Assembly (NCBI RefSeq): GCF_019890615.1
Contig: NZ_JAINVZ010000007.1
Coordinates: forward strand, 62,001-126,000
Source: Streptantibioticus parmotrematis
GTDB lineage: Bacteria > Actinomycetota > Actinomycetes > Streptomycetales > Streptomycetaceae
Direction of reading: 5' to 3'
DNA length: 64,000 nt
This document shows, in pieces, positions 49,543 to 58,135 of this stretch. The notes under the pieces were generated by a model. The model was not told the origin of the DNA and did no database searches. It saw nothing but the letters and a program-made list of their open reading frames with translations. Each line of letters starts with the position of its first letter. Positions within the stretch are counted from its first letter, which is position 1. A program made the position numbers and the translations under genes.

Positions 49543-51006
49543 ATGCCCACGGAACGCCGACCGCAGCACCGCAGACGGGCGTTGACCGCCGCCACCGCCG
49601 TCGCCGCGTTAGGCCTCGCCGGCGCGCTGACCGCCGCGCTGCCCGGCCACGCCCACGCCGACGACGCAGGCATCCAGAACGCGGGCTTCGAGTCCGGCAC
49701 CCTGTCGCCGTGGTCGTGCGACGGCTCCACCGGTTCGGTCGCCTCGGGCGCCCACACCGGCTCGTACGCGCTGCACGCCACGCCCACCGCGAGCGACACC
49801 GCCCAGTGCGCGCAGACCGTCGCCGTCCAGCCCAGGACCACCTACACGCTGGCCGCCTGGGTGCAGGGCTCCTACGCTTACCTCGGCGCGAGCGGCACCG
49901 GCGGCACCGACCCGAGCACCTGGACCTCCGGCAGCGGTTCCGGCTGGCAGCAGCTGAGCACCACGTTCACCACCGGCGCGTCCACCTCCAGCGTCAGCGT
50001 CTACGTGCACGGCTGGTACGGCCAAGGCGCCTACGCCGCCGACGACTTCACCCTCGCCACCGGCACCGGGGGCACGCCCACCCCGACGCCGACCCCCACC
50101 CCCACGCCGACCCCCGTGCCGCCCTCGGTGCCGGTGCACGTCGCCCCGTACGTCGACATGGGCGCCTGGCCGACCCCCACCCTCAGTGACCTGTCCTCCG
50201 GCGGCGGCCTGAAGGACTTCACCCTCGCGTTCGTCACCTCCGTCGGCTGCAAGGCGTCCTGGTTCAACGCCTACGACCCGCGCACCGCTTGGGGGAAAGA
50301 CCAGATCGACGCCGTCCGCGCGGCGGGCGGCGACGTGAAGATCTCCTTCGGCGGCGAGTCCGGCATCGAACTGGCACAGGCCTGCACCGACGTGACCTCG
50401 CTGTTCAACGAGTACAACGCGGTGGTCGACGCCTACGACCTCAGTTACGTCGACTTCGACATCGAGGGCGCGGCCGTCGCCGACCAGGCGTCCGTCGACC
50501 GCCGTTCGCAGGCCATCGCGATGCTCCAGAAGGCGCACCCGGGGCTCAAGGTGTCGCTGACGCTGCCGGTGCTGCCGGAGGGCCTGACCTCGGACGGAAT
50601 CAACGTGGTCAAGTCGGCGATCAACGCGGGCGTCGACATTGACCTGGTCAACGTCATGGCCATGGACTACTACCGCAGCGGCGTCGACTACGGCACCGCC
50701 GCCACCCAGGCCGCGCAGGCCACCCACGACCAGCTCGCCGCGCTCTACCCGGACAGGACCGACGCGCAGCTGTGGTCGATGGTCGGCGTCACCCCGATGA
50801 TCGGCCAGAACGACGACGGCAACGTCTTCTCGCTCGACGACGCCCGCCAGTTGGTGAGCTTCGCGCAGAGCAAGCACCTGGGCATGCTGGCCTTCTGGGA
50901 GGAGACCCGGGACGCCAACGCCTGCACCGGCGCCCTCTACAAGTGCACCGACGTCACCCAGAACCCGTACGACTTCTCGAAGATCTTCGCGCAGTACACC
51001 GGCTGA
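49543..51006 (+). CDS. Secreted GH18 chitinase with N-terminal carbohydrate-binding module
   Basis: A 487-aa secreted enzyme. A basic signal peptide (to about residue 40, ending AHA) leads to a beta-sandwich carbohydrate-binding module (NAGFESGTLSPWSCDG through VYVHGWYG), a linker of Thr-Pro repeats (residues 183-196) and a GH18 catalytic domain. The catalytic motif is YVDFDIEG, with the proton-donor glutamate, near residue 309. AMDYY and the late FWEETRD complete the site. AGGAGG nine bases before the ATG sets the start. The DasR-type box upstream predicts induction by chitin products. Confidence 0.95.
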   Translation: MPTERRPQHRRRALTAATAVAALGLAGALTAALPGHAHADDAGIQNAGFESGTLSPWSCDGSTGSVASGAHTGSYALHATPTASDTAQCAQTVAVQPRTTYTLAAWVQGSYAYLGASGTGGTDPSTWTSGSGSGWQQLSTTFTTGASTSSVSVYVHGWYGQGAYAADDFTLATGTGGTPTPTPTPTPTPTPVPPSVPVHVAPYVDMGAWPTPTLSDLSSGGGLKDFTLAFVTSVGCKASWFNAYDPRTAWGKDQIDAVRAAGGDVKISFGGESGIELAQACTDVTSLFNEYNAVVDAYDLSYVDFDIEGAAVADQASVDRRSQAIAMLQKAHPGLKVSLTLPVLPEGLTSDGINVVKSAINAGVDIDLVNVMAMDYYRSGVDYGTAATQAAQATHDQLAALYPDRTDAQLWSMVGVTPMIGQNDDGNVFSLDDARQLVSFAQSKHLGMLAFWEETRDANACTGALYKCTDVTQNPYDFSKIFAQYTG

Positions 51007-51016
51007 CCCGGCCCCT

Positions 51017-52321
51017 TCAGCCGCTCCGGGGCGGGCGAGCGCCGGGCCCGCCCGCCCCGGAGCCACCAGCGCCCGCGTCCGCGCGGTGCCGCTCCCGCAG
51101 CACCACCGGCGCGGTCGAGAACGGCAGCAGGTCCAACGGGTCGGCGGGACGCCGCAGTTGGACCTCGGTCTCGTCGGCGAAACGGTACGGCCGGTGCGCC
51201 AGCACCCCCGCCAACGTCCGCCGCAGCCGGGAGAGTTCGGCCCGTACCGTCACCGTGCGCGTCGCGTCCCCGAACAGGTCGGCGGCCAGCTGCGCCGCGG
51301 TACTGCCCTCCCGGCGCAGCGCCAGCGCCAGCAGCAGTTCGGCGTGGCGCGGACTGAGGTTCTGCGACCACTGGCCGACCGCCCCGCACACCGTCACCGA
51401 CCACGACCTGGGGTGCGACAGGTCCACGACCACCCGCCCGGCCGCCACCGGCTCCCGCTCCCCGCCCGGATCGACGCGCACCAGCCAGCCGCCCGGCAAC
51501 GGCTCCAGCGCGCACCGGCCGAACGCGGGCAGCCACATCTCACCGGCCGCCGGCCGCTCGGGCAGCGCGATCCGGTCCACCGGCGCCATCCCGGTGACCG
51601 CCGCCGTCCACCCGTCCCGGTCCACCGCGATCGCCCTGCCGCCGGTGCGGGCCAGCACCGGCGCGGCGACCGACCGCAGCCGCCCCACCGACTGCCAGTG
51701 CCGGGCGCGCAGTTCGCCCTCGGCGACCTTGGCGACCGCGGTCACCAGCGCGAACATCGCCGAGGGGCGGCAGTCGGCGGGCGAGGTCACGTTCACCACG
51801 CCCAGCAGCCGCCCGTCGCACGGGTCGTGCAGCGGCGCCGCCGCACAGCTGAGCCCGTGGTAGGCGCGCACGAAGTGTTCGGAGGCGTGCACCAGGATCG
51901 GCTTGCGGGCCACCAGCGTGGTGCCGATGCCGTTGGTGCCGGCCACCTCCTCCAGCCAGCCGGTGCCCTCGACCAGCTCCAGGCGGTCCGCGCTGCGCCG
52001 CATCGACCGGCTCCCGTCGCGCCACAGCACCCGGCCCTCGGTGTCGCAGACCAGCATCAGATGGCTGTCGGCGTCCGACAGCGCCGACAGCCCGTCGCGC
52101 AGCGTCGGCAGCATCTCCCGCAGCCGGGTGTTGCGGCGCAGGCCCTCCAACTCGTCCAGCGGCAGGTAGCTGGGCCGGTTGCGGCGGTCGGGATCGAGGC
52201 CGCTGCGCAGCGTGCGGTGCCACGACTCGCCGATCAGCGGTCTGGGCGCGCCGCCCTGGCCGGACGACGCCGCCCGCCCACCGGTCGTCCCGAACGCGGC
52301 CTGCCCCTCCACCGAAGCCAC
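51017..52321 (-). CDS. GAF-domain transcriptional regulator
   Basis: A 434-aa regulator of the AcoR-like GAF group common in actinomycetes, without the AAA domain. After ESWHRTLRSGLDPD, a GAF domain spans about residues 75-220 (MLVCDTEGRVLWRDG, GTNGIGTTLVARKP, HVNTSP-like VVNVTSP). The C-terminus holds a winged-helix-type block (LSPRHAELLLALALRREG, then VRAELSRLRRTLAG). The GTG at 52321 behind GGGGAG is chosen; the frame is open further up. It is convergent with the chitinase gene. The ligand and targets are unknown. Confidence 0.85.
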   Translation of the reverse strand: MASVEGQAAFGTTGGRAASSGQGGAPRPLIGESWHRTLRSGLDPDRRNRPSYLPLDELEGLRRNTRLREMLPTLRDGLSALSDADSHLMLVCDTEGRVLWRDGSRSMRRSADRLELVEGTGWLEEVAGTNGIGTTLVARKPILVHASEHFVRAYHGLSCAAAPLHDPCDGRLLGVVNVTSPADCRPSAMFALVTAVAKVAEGELRARHWQSVGRLRSVAAPVLARTGGRAIAVDRDGWTAAVTGMAPVDRIALPERPAAGEMWLPAFGRCALEPLPGGWLVRVDPGGEREPVAAGRVVVDLSHPRSWSVTVCGAVGQWSQNLSPRHAELLLALALRREGSTAAQLAADLFGDATRTVTVRAELSRLRRTLAGVLAHRPYRFADETEVQLRRPADPLDLLPFSTAPVVLRERHRADAGAGGSGAGGPGARPPRSG

Positions 52322-52698
52322 TGACTCGCTCCCCCCATGTCGTTCCGCGTCGGCCGGACGCCGGGTGGCTCGCGCCCGCAACCCCCCGTCGCGAGACTTG
52401 CAACGTACTGCAACTGTTGTGTGTCGTCTGTGCCCTGACGGAGAGTTGGGCGGGGCCACGTCAGCAGCCCAGACCCCCTCCGGGCCGCTGACCGCGGACC
52501 GGGGGTGGTGCCGAGTCGGCGCGGCACCACCCGTATTCTTCTGCCTCCTGCCACGTCCGCGCCCCCCAATCACCCGAACAGGGGACACAGCAAGGGGTTT
52601 GCGCGGACGGCGTACGAAGAGCGAACGGCCGGGGAAGAGGGGGCGCCTCGATCGCCGTGTGCGCCCCCGCCCGCGTGCCGGTCACGCCATGGCGGCGC
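52322..52698. other. 377-bp gap upstream of the GAF regulator
   Basis: It lies between the GAF regulator start and the stop of the acyl-CoA dehydrogenase gene, same strand. No convincing gene is present on either strand. The notable element is TTGCA-ACGTAC-TGCAA at 52398-52413, a 5-bp inverted repeat that could be the regulator's own operator. Confidence 0.6.
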
Positions 52699-54336
52699 TC
52701 ACTCCACGACCGGGCGCGCCCGGTCCACCACCGCCGCCAGGTCCAGCGTGTGCGGCAGCGTGCCGAAGGCCGTACCCCAGTCGCCGCCCAGCCGGGACGC
52801 GCAGAACGCGTCGGAGACCGGCGCGGGCGCGTACCGCACCAGCAGCGAGCCCTGGAGCACCACCGCCATCCGCTCCACCACCCGCCGGGCCCGCGCCTCG
52901 ACGCCCTCCAGGTCGCCCAGTTCCGTCAGCAGGTCCTTGACCGCCGCGTCCAGCCGGTGGTCGGCGCCGCGCGCCTGCCCGATCTCCACCAGGAACGCGT
53001 TCAGCGCCTGCGGTTCCCGCTGCATCGCGCGCAGTACGTCGAGCGCCTGGACGTTGCCCGAGCCCTCCCAGATCGAGTTCAGCGGCGACTCGCGGAACAG
53101 CCGCGGCATGCCCGACTCCTCCACGTAGCCGTTGCCGCCCAGGCACTCCAGCGCCTCCCCGGCGACCGCGGGACACCGCTTCGTCACCCAGTACTTGGCG
53201 ACGGGCACCGCGATCCGCCGCAGATGCCGCTCGTGCTCGCCGTCCGCGTCGTACGCCGCCGCCAGCCGCAGCGCCAGCGTGGTCGCCGCCTCCGACTCCA
53301 GCGCCAGGTCGGCCAGTACGTTGCGCATCAGCGGCTTGTCGATCAGCGGGCCGCCGAACGCCTCCCGGTACGCGGCGTGGTGCGTCGCCTGCGCGACCGC
53401 CTGCCGCATCAGCGCCGCCGAACCCGACACGCAGTCCAGCCGGGTCGCCGCGACCATCTCGATGATGGTGGCGACCCCGCGCCCCTCCTCGCCGACCCGG
53501 CGCGCCCAGGTGCCGGAGAACTCCACCTCGGACGAGGCGTTGGAGCGGTTGCCGAGCTTGTCCTTCAGCCGCTGGATGGCGAACGGGTTGCGGGTGCCGT
53601 CCGGCAGCACCCTCGGCAGCAGGAAGCAGGTCAGCCCGCCCGGCGCCTGCGCCAGCACCAGGAAGCCGTCCGACATCGGCGCGGAGCAGAACCACTTGTG
53701 GCCGGTCAGGACGTAACAGCCCTCCTCGGCCAGCGGTTCGGCCCGCGTGGTGTTGGCCCGCACGTCCGAGCCGCCCTGCTTCTCCGTCATCCCCATGCCG
53801 AACAGCGCGCCCGGCTTGGCGCCCGGCGCCATCAGCTCCGGCTCGTAGGTCCGCGAGGTCAGCCGCGGCTCCCACTCGGCGGCCAGCGACGGCTCCGCGC
53901 GCAGCGCGGGCACCGCGGCGTGCGTCATCGACAGCGGGCAGCCGTGGCCCGCCTCGGCCTGCGTCCAGGTGATGAAGCCGGCGGTGCGCCGCAGGTGGCC
54001 GTCGGGACGGGCCCAGGCGGTGGTGAGCCCGGCCGACACCGCGTGCCCCAGCAGCCGGTGCCAGCTCGGGTGGAAGTCGACCTCGTCGATCCGGTGGCCG
54101 TAGCGGTCGTGGGTGCGCAGCACGGGCGAGCAGGCGTTCGCCTCCTCGCCCCAGCGCTGTGCCTGCGCCGAGCCTGCGGAACGGCCCAGTTCGCTCAGCT
54201 CGGAGGTGATCTCGTCCAGTCGTTCGGGCGCGGCGTGTCGTGCGACGCCCTCGGTGAGGGCCGGGTCGGACGCGTAGACGTCGTATGCGACCAGGGGCGG
54301 AACCTGGTTCGTCACCGTGTGTGTAGGGACTGCCAT
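52699..54336 (-). CDS. AidB-like acyl-CoA dehydrogenase
   Basis: A 545-aa flavoprotein of the acyl-CoA dehydrogenase family, closest in layout to AidB, linked to alkylation response, or isovaleryl-CoA dehydrogenases. Features are FGMGMTEKQGGSDVRANTT (near residue 185), GHKWFCSAPMSDGFLVLAQA, MVAATRLDCVSGSAALMRQA and LGGNGYVEESGMPRLFRESP, which binds FAD. The long N-terminal part of about 150 residues is typical of AidB. The ATG at 54336 lies 18 bp from the divergent YihY gene. An Ada-AlkA gene 6 kb away may share the alkylation theme. Confidence 0.92.
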   Translation of the reverse strand: MAVPTHTVTNQVPPLVAYDVYASDPALTEGVARHAAPERLDEITSELSELGRSAGSAQAQRWGEEANACSPVLRTHDRYGHRIDEVDFHPSWHRLLGHAVSAGLTTAWARPDGHLRRTAGFITWTQAEAGHGCPLSMTHAAVPALRAEPSLAAEWEPRLTSRTYEPELMAPGAKPGALFGMGMTEKQGGSDVRANTTRAEPLAEEGCYVLTGHKWFCSAPMSDGFLVLAQAPGGLTCFLLPRVLPDGTRNPFAIQRLKDKLGNRSNASSEVEFSGTWARRVGEEGRGVATIIEMVAATRLDCVSGSAALMRQAVAQATHHAAYREAFGGPLIDKPLMRNVLADLALESEAATTLALRLAAAYDADGEHERHLRRIAVPVAKYWVTKRCPAVAGEALECLGGNGYVEESGMPRLFRESPLNSIWEGSGNVQALDVLRAMQREPQALNAFLVEIGQARGADHRLDAAVKDLLTELGDLEGVEARARRVVERMAVVLQGSLLVRYAPAPVSDAFCASRLGGDWGTAFGTLPHTLDLAAVVDRARPVVE

Positions 54337-54354
54337 GACAGCTACGGTAGGCAG

Positions 54355-55668
54355 GTGCACGCAGCAGAGGGAACACCACCGAGGAGACCGGGGAGGTTGC
54401 ACCGGGCCCGCGCCCTGTACGCGGAGGTCTCCAAGCGCAAAGTGCTCTGGCTGCTGGTGAAGGACACCTTCGACGCGTGCATGGAGTACCGCGTCACCGG
54501 CCTCGCCGCCGAGGCCGCCTTCTTCGTGCTGATGTCGCTGCCGCCGCTGCTGCTCGGCCTGGTCGGCGCGCTCGGCTACCTCGACACCGCGCTCGGCGCC
54601 CACACCATCGACCACATCCGGCAGAACATCCTGACCGCGTCCGGCACCGTCCTGTCGGGCAAGGGCGTCAACCAGCTGGTGCGCCCGCTGGTCGACACGG
54701 TCTTCCGGCGCGGGCGGCCCGACATCATCTCGGTCGGCTTCGTCATCGCCCTGTGGTCCGGCTCCCGCGCGGTCAACGTCTTCGTCGACACCATCACCAT
54801 CATGTACGGGCTGGAGGGCCGCCGCGGCATCATCCGCACCCGGCTGCTGTCCTTCGGGCTCTACGTGGTCGCGCTGGTCGTCGGCGCGGTCGTGCTGCCG
54901 CTGCTGGTGGCAGGACCTGACGCGGTCGTGAACTGGATCCCGCACAGCGCGGGGACGGTCCGGGTGCTGTACTGGCCGGTCGTCCTGGTGCTGTCCATCG
55001 CGTTCCTGACGACGCTTTACCACGTTTCCGTACCGGTGCGCTCGCCCTGGCTGGAGGACGTGCCGGGGGCGCTGGTGGCGCTGCTGATGTGGGTGCTCGG
55101 CAGCTTCCTGCTGCGCATCTACCTCACCCACACCGTCGAGGGGCCCACCCTGTACGGCTCGCTGGCGGCGCCGGTCGCGGTGCTGCTGTGGATCGGCGTG
55201 TCCGCGTTCGCCGTGCTGGTCGGCGCCGCGGTCAACGCCGCCGTCGACCGCGTCTGGCCGTCGCTGGCCACCGCCACCGCGCGCGAGGAGCGGGCCCGGG
55301 CCAACGAGGCGGCCGCGGCGGAGGTCGTGGCCCGGGCCGCCGCCCGGCGCGCCGGACGCCGGTACGGGGAGACGGCGGGGGAGTCCGACGACGAGGACGA
55401 GGACGACGAAGAGGGCGAGGACGACGGCTCCGACACCGGGGACGACGGCGAGCCGCCCTCCGAATTCCCCGAGCGCTGGGCCGACTTCCTGCCCCCCGAC
55501 GACGTACGGTCCCGGCTGCGCAAACACCACGAGCCCGGCGGCCAGGGGAAGCGGCGACTCGAACGGGACGAGGGGAAGCACCGGGGTAACGGGGACTCAA
55601 GGGACTCCCGGGACGGCGGGGCGCCGCCCGGCGACAAATCGGTGGACGGCGACGAGGACGATCAGTAG
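54355..55668 (+). CDS. YihY/BrkB-family inner-membrane protein
   Basis: A 437-aa membrane protein with six hydrophobic segments between about residues 45 and 310 (AEAAFFVLMSLPPLLLGLVG, VGFVIALWSGSRAVNVFVD, LLSFGLYVVALVVGAVVLPL, and others), typical of YihY. The C-terminal 110 residues are cytosolic, with a highly acidic run (ESDDEDEDDEEGEDDGSD) and a basic end. The GTG at 54355 is uncertain; a TTG at 54397 is the main alternative. Function in transport or envelope upkeep is not settled for the family. Confidence 0.87.
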   Translation: MHAAEGTPPRRPGRLHRARALYAEVSKRKVLWLLVKDTFDACMEYRVTGLAAEAAFFVLMSLPPLLLGLVGALGYLDTALGAHTIDHIRQNILTASGTVLSGKGVNQLVRPLVDTVFRRGRPDIISVGFVIALWSGSRAVNVFVDTITIMYGLEGRRGIIRTRLLSFGLYVVALVVGAVVLPLLVAGPDAVVNWIPHSAGTVRVLYWPVVLVLSIAFLTTLYHVSVPVRSPWLEDVPGALVALLMWVLGSFLLRIYLTHTVEGPTLYGSLAAPVAVLLWIGVSAFAVLVGAAVNAAVDRVWPSLATATAREERARANEAAAAEVVARAAARRAGRRYGETAGESDDEDEDDEEGEDDGSDTGDDGEPPSEFPERWADFLPPDDVRSRLRKHHEPGGQGKRRLERDEGKHRGNGDSRDSRDGGAPPGDKSVDGDEDDQ

Positions 55669-55812
55669 CGTCGCCCGCGACATCGAAGAGCAGGCCCCCA
55701 GCGGCACGCGTGAGCGAGGAGGAGGTGGGACCCATGGCCGTCATCGCGCCGGGCACCGCCCGTACCCGTACGACCGTTCCTCAAGCCTCGCTCACCTCGA
55801 AGGGCCTTCCCC

Positions 55813-56883
55813 TTGAACTCCACGCTCTCCGGCTACGGCTGGGACAGCACGCTCGACACTGACTTCACGCCGCACGCCGCCCGGGGCCTCGTCCCCGCCC
55901 GCGTGCTGCGCGTCCACGGCACCCTCTGCGACGCCATCACCGGCGAAGGGCCGGTGCGCGCCGACATCTCACCGGTGACCTCGCCCGACCCGACCCGCTG
56001 GGTCTGCACCGGCGACTGGGCCGCGCTGGACACGACCGGCGACCCGGTGCTGGTGCGGGCGCTGCTGCCGCGCCGCAGCGCCATCGTCCGCAACGGTTCC
56101 TCCAAGCGGTCGGACGGCCAGGTGCTGGCCGCCAACGTCGACCACGTGGTGGTCGCCGTCTCGCTCGCCACCGACCCCGACCTCGGCCGGGTCGAACGCT
56201 TCCTCGCCCTGGCCTGGGAGTCCGGGGCCCAGCCGCTGGTCGTGCTCACCAAGTCCGACCTGGTCCCCGAACCGCAGCTCGGCCACCTCGTCGCCGACAC
56301 GCAGGACGCGGCCCCCGGCGTCCCGGTGCTGGCGGTCAGCGCGGCGACCGGCGCCGGACTCGACACCCTGGCCGCCTCCCTCACCGGCGGCACCACGGTC
56401 CTGCTCGGGCAGTCGGGCGCCGGCAAGTCCACCCTGGCCAACGTCCTGACCGGCCGCGACACCCAGCTCGTCCAGACGATCAGGGACGCCGACGGCAAGG
56501 GCCGGCACACCACGACCAGCCGCGACCTGCTGCCGGTCCCCGGCGGCGGCCTGGTCATCGACACGCCCGGGCTGCGCGGCGTCGGCATGTACGACGCGGA
56601 GTCCGGGGTGGAGCGGGTCTTCGCCGAGATCGAGGAACTGGCCCGGGACTGCCGGTTCCACGACTGCGCGCACACCGCGGAACCGGGCTGCGCGGTCCTC
56701 GGCGCCGTCGAGGACGGCGTGCTGGGACAGCGCAGGCTCGACAGCTACCGCAAACTGCTGCGGGAGAACGCCTGGATCGCCTCCCGCACCGACGCCCGGC
56801 TGCGCGCGGAACAGCGCCGCGAGTGGAAGCGCAGGGCGGCGGTCGGCCAGGCGCAGAGCGCGGCCAAGCGCGGCGGAGCCTGA
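55813..56883 (+). CDS. rsgA: Ribosome small-subunit GTPase RsgA
   Basis: Circularly permuted GTPase that aids late 30S subunit maturation. The 356-aa protein shows an N-terminal OB-like domain, G4 VVLTKSDLV before G1 LLGQSGAGKSTLANVL (near residue 200), G3 IDTPGLRG, and the zinc motif CRFHDCAHTAEPGC (near 280). It starts with a rare TTG at 55813, eight bases after GAAGGG; no ATG or GTG fits better. Repeats follow its stop. Confidence 0.95.
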   Translation: MNSTLSGYGWDSTLDTDFTPHAARGLVPARVLRVHGTLCDAITGEGPVRADISPVTSPDPTRWVCTGDWAALDTTGDPVLVRALLPRRSAIVRNGSSKRSDGQVLAANVDHVVVAVSLATDPDLGRVERFLALAWESGAQPLVVLTKSDLVPEPQLGHLVADTQDAAPGVPVLAVSAATGAGLDTLAASLTGGTTVLLGQSGAGKSTLANVLTGRDTQLVQTIRDADGKGRHTTTSRDLLPVPGGGLVIDTPGLRGVGMYDAESGVERVFAEIEELARDCRFHDCAHTAEPGCAVLGAVEDGVLGQRRLDSYRKLLRENAWIASRTDARLRAEQRREWKRRAAVGQAQSAAKRGGA

Positions 56884-56998
56884 GGAGTCCGCTCCGGGCG
56901 TGGCACGAACGCCTCCGGCGGGGCGAGGCTTCCCTCCGGCGGGGCCTGAGGCATCCGCTCCGGCAGGGCCTGAGGCATCCGCTCCGGGCGCGGCCCGA
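56882..56998. repeat. 22-24 bp imperfect tandem repeat, five units
   Basis: Units start at about 56882, 56906, 56928, 56951 and 56975, sharing the core CTCCGG(C/G)(G/A)GGGC and often CCTGAGGC. They begin at the rsgA stop and run toward the next, convergent small gene. Confidence 0.8.
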
Positions 56999-57029
56999 AC
57001 GCCTGTTGACCGGTCCCTGACCCGTCCCG

Positions 57030-57155
57030 TCAGCCGGCGCCGTTGTGGCGCCGGCGGCGGGCGGTGATGGGGCTGCCCTCGTGCCAGAACGTGTAGAGCA
57101 CGGTGCCCACGCCGAGCGCGACGATCACGACGCCCAGCACGATCGTGTAAACCAT
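57030..57155 (-). CDS. 41-aa single-span membrane protein
   Basis: A 41-aa protein beginning MVYTIVLGVVIVALGVG and continuing with one membrane helix, followed by a basic cytosolic end (ITARRRRHNGAG). The ATG at 57155 has a strong GGAGG five bases upstream. The last codons contain a perfect 9-bp inverted repeat (57033-57055). Similar tiny membrane proteins are widespread in actinomycetes; this one has no known role. Composition is not that of a random frame. Confidence 0.75.
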   Translation of the reverse strand: MVYTIVLGVVIVALGVGTVLYTFWHEGSPITARRRRHNGAG

Positions 57156-57333
57156 GGGCTCCTCCAGGGAGTTGGCGCGGGCTTCACGCGGTCTTCACGG
57201 CTGCTCCGTGCCCGTGACATTCCCGTGAGGAGGGCTCCCCACACCATCACTTGTCCTTCGCGCGGGAATTCGGCACGAACGAACAGGTTTCCGCCGGGAG
57301 TTGGGCCCCGGGCGCCTCGGGCCGGACGGCCGG

Positions 57334-58020
57334 TCAGCGACGGGACGTGGAGTTGACCGCTCCCGCTGCTCCTGCTCCTCCCGCCGCCCCCGTCGCGCCG
57401 TCGCCGTTCGCGCCCTCCGGGCCGCCTTCGGCCTCCCCCTCCCGCGCCTTGCCCGTCCTGCCTGTCTTCCCCGTCTTGCCTGTCTTGCCTGTCTTGTCGT
57501 GCGTGGCCGAGTTGACCCGGTCGGCGGCCCAACTCGCCCAGTGGTGAACGGTGTCGGTGACTCTTATCCCGTACTCCAGCGCCAGCCGCCCGTTGGCCGC
57601 CAGCGGATGGTCGTCGTCGGCCGTCGGGTCGCGCAGCGCGAGCAGTTGGTCGTGGTAGGCCGAGGCGGCGGCGGCCCGGCGTTCCAGGAAGGTGCGGGCC
57701 TTGTCGGGGGCGACCTGGTCGAGGAAGAAGACGCGCAGCAGCATCCCGTCGCGACGCGGCCGTTCGGGCTCCACCTCGGTCATCCAGTGGTGGAACTCCT
57801 CGCGCCCGGTGTCGGTGATGGCGTACTCCTTGCGCCCGCGCGGGCCCTCGGCCCGGACCGTGACGAGTCCGGCGTCGGTCAGGCGGCCCAGCTCCGTGTA
57901 GAGCTGGCTCTGCGTGGCGGGCCACACGTTCGCCAGTGACTGGTCGAAGGTCTTGAGCAGGTCGTATCCGCTGGCCGGCCCGTATGCCAGCAGTCCCAGT
58001 ACCGCGTGTCGAAGGCTCAT
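57334..58020 (-). CDS. PadR-family transcriptional regulator with KTG-repeat tail
   Basis: A 228-aa regulator. The PadR winged helix is clear (MSLRHAVLGLLAYGPASGYD, TQSQLYTELGRLTDAGLVTV, GRKEYAITDTGREEF), then the helical PadR C-terminal domain. From about residue 183 it has an unusual tail of Lys-Thr-Gly repeats and Gly/Ala runs. The ATG at 58020 has no clear ribosome site; a longer start at 58050 would lie in the operator. Two GACATGTC boxes upstream suggest control of itself and the divergent membrane gene. Confidence 0.9.
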   Translation of the reverse strand: MSLRHAVLGLLAYGPASGYDLLKTFDQSLANVWPATQSQLYTELGRLTDAGLVTVRAEGPRGRKEYAITDTGREEFHHWMTEVEPERPRRDGMLLRVFFLDQVAPDKARTFLERRAAAASAYHDQLLALRDPTADDDHPLAANGRLALEYGIRVTDTVHHWASWAADRVNSATHDKTGKTGKTGKTGRTGKAREGEAEGGPEGANGDGATGAAGGAGAAGAVNSTSRR

Positions 58021-58043
58021 GGAGGGAATTCTACCTTCCAGCA

Positions 58044-58084
58044 TTGACATGTCGAGCAGGGAAGCTCTACCTTCGACATGTCAA
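58044..58084. promoter_or_regulatory. Paired GACATGTC boxes, PadR-type operator
   Basis: TTGACATGTCGA (58044-58055) and its exact reverse complement TCGACATGTCAA (58073-58084) lie 17 bp apart. Each contains the perfect palindrome GACATGTC, with centres about 29 bp apart. Located between divergent padR-type and membrane-protein genes. Confidence 0.75.
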
Positions 58085-58135
58085 CAGTGGAATGTCGGTC
58101 CGAGGAGGACCGGCGTCCGGCCTCGGGGGGTTCCC

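Noticed and set aside
57033-57055. Stand-alone terminator hairpin
   Set aside because: The perfect inverted repeat lies within the last codons of a credible small membrane-protein gene, so I did not list it as a separate terminator.
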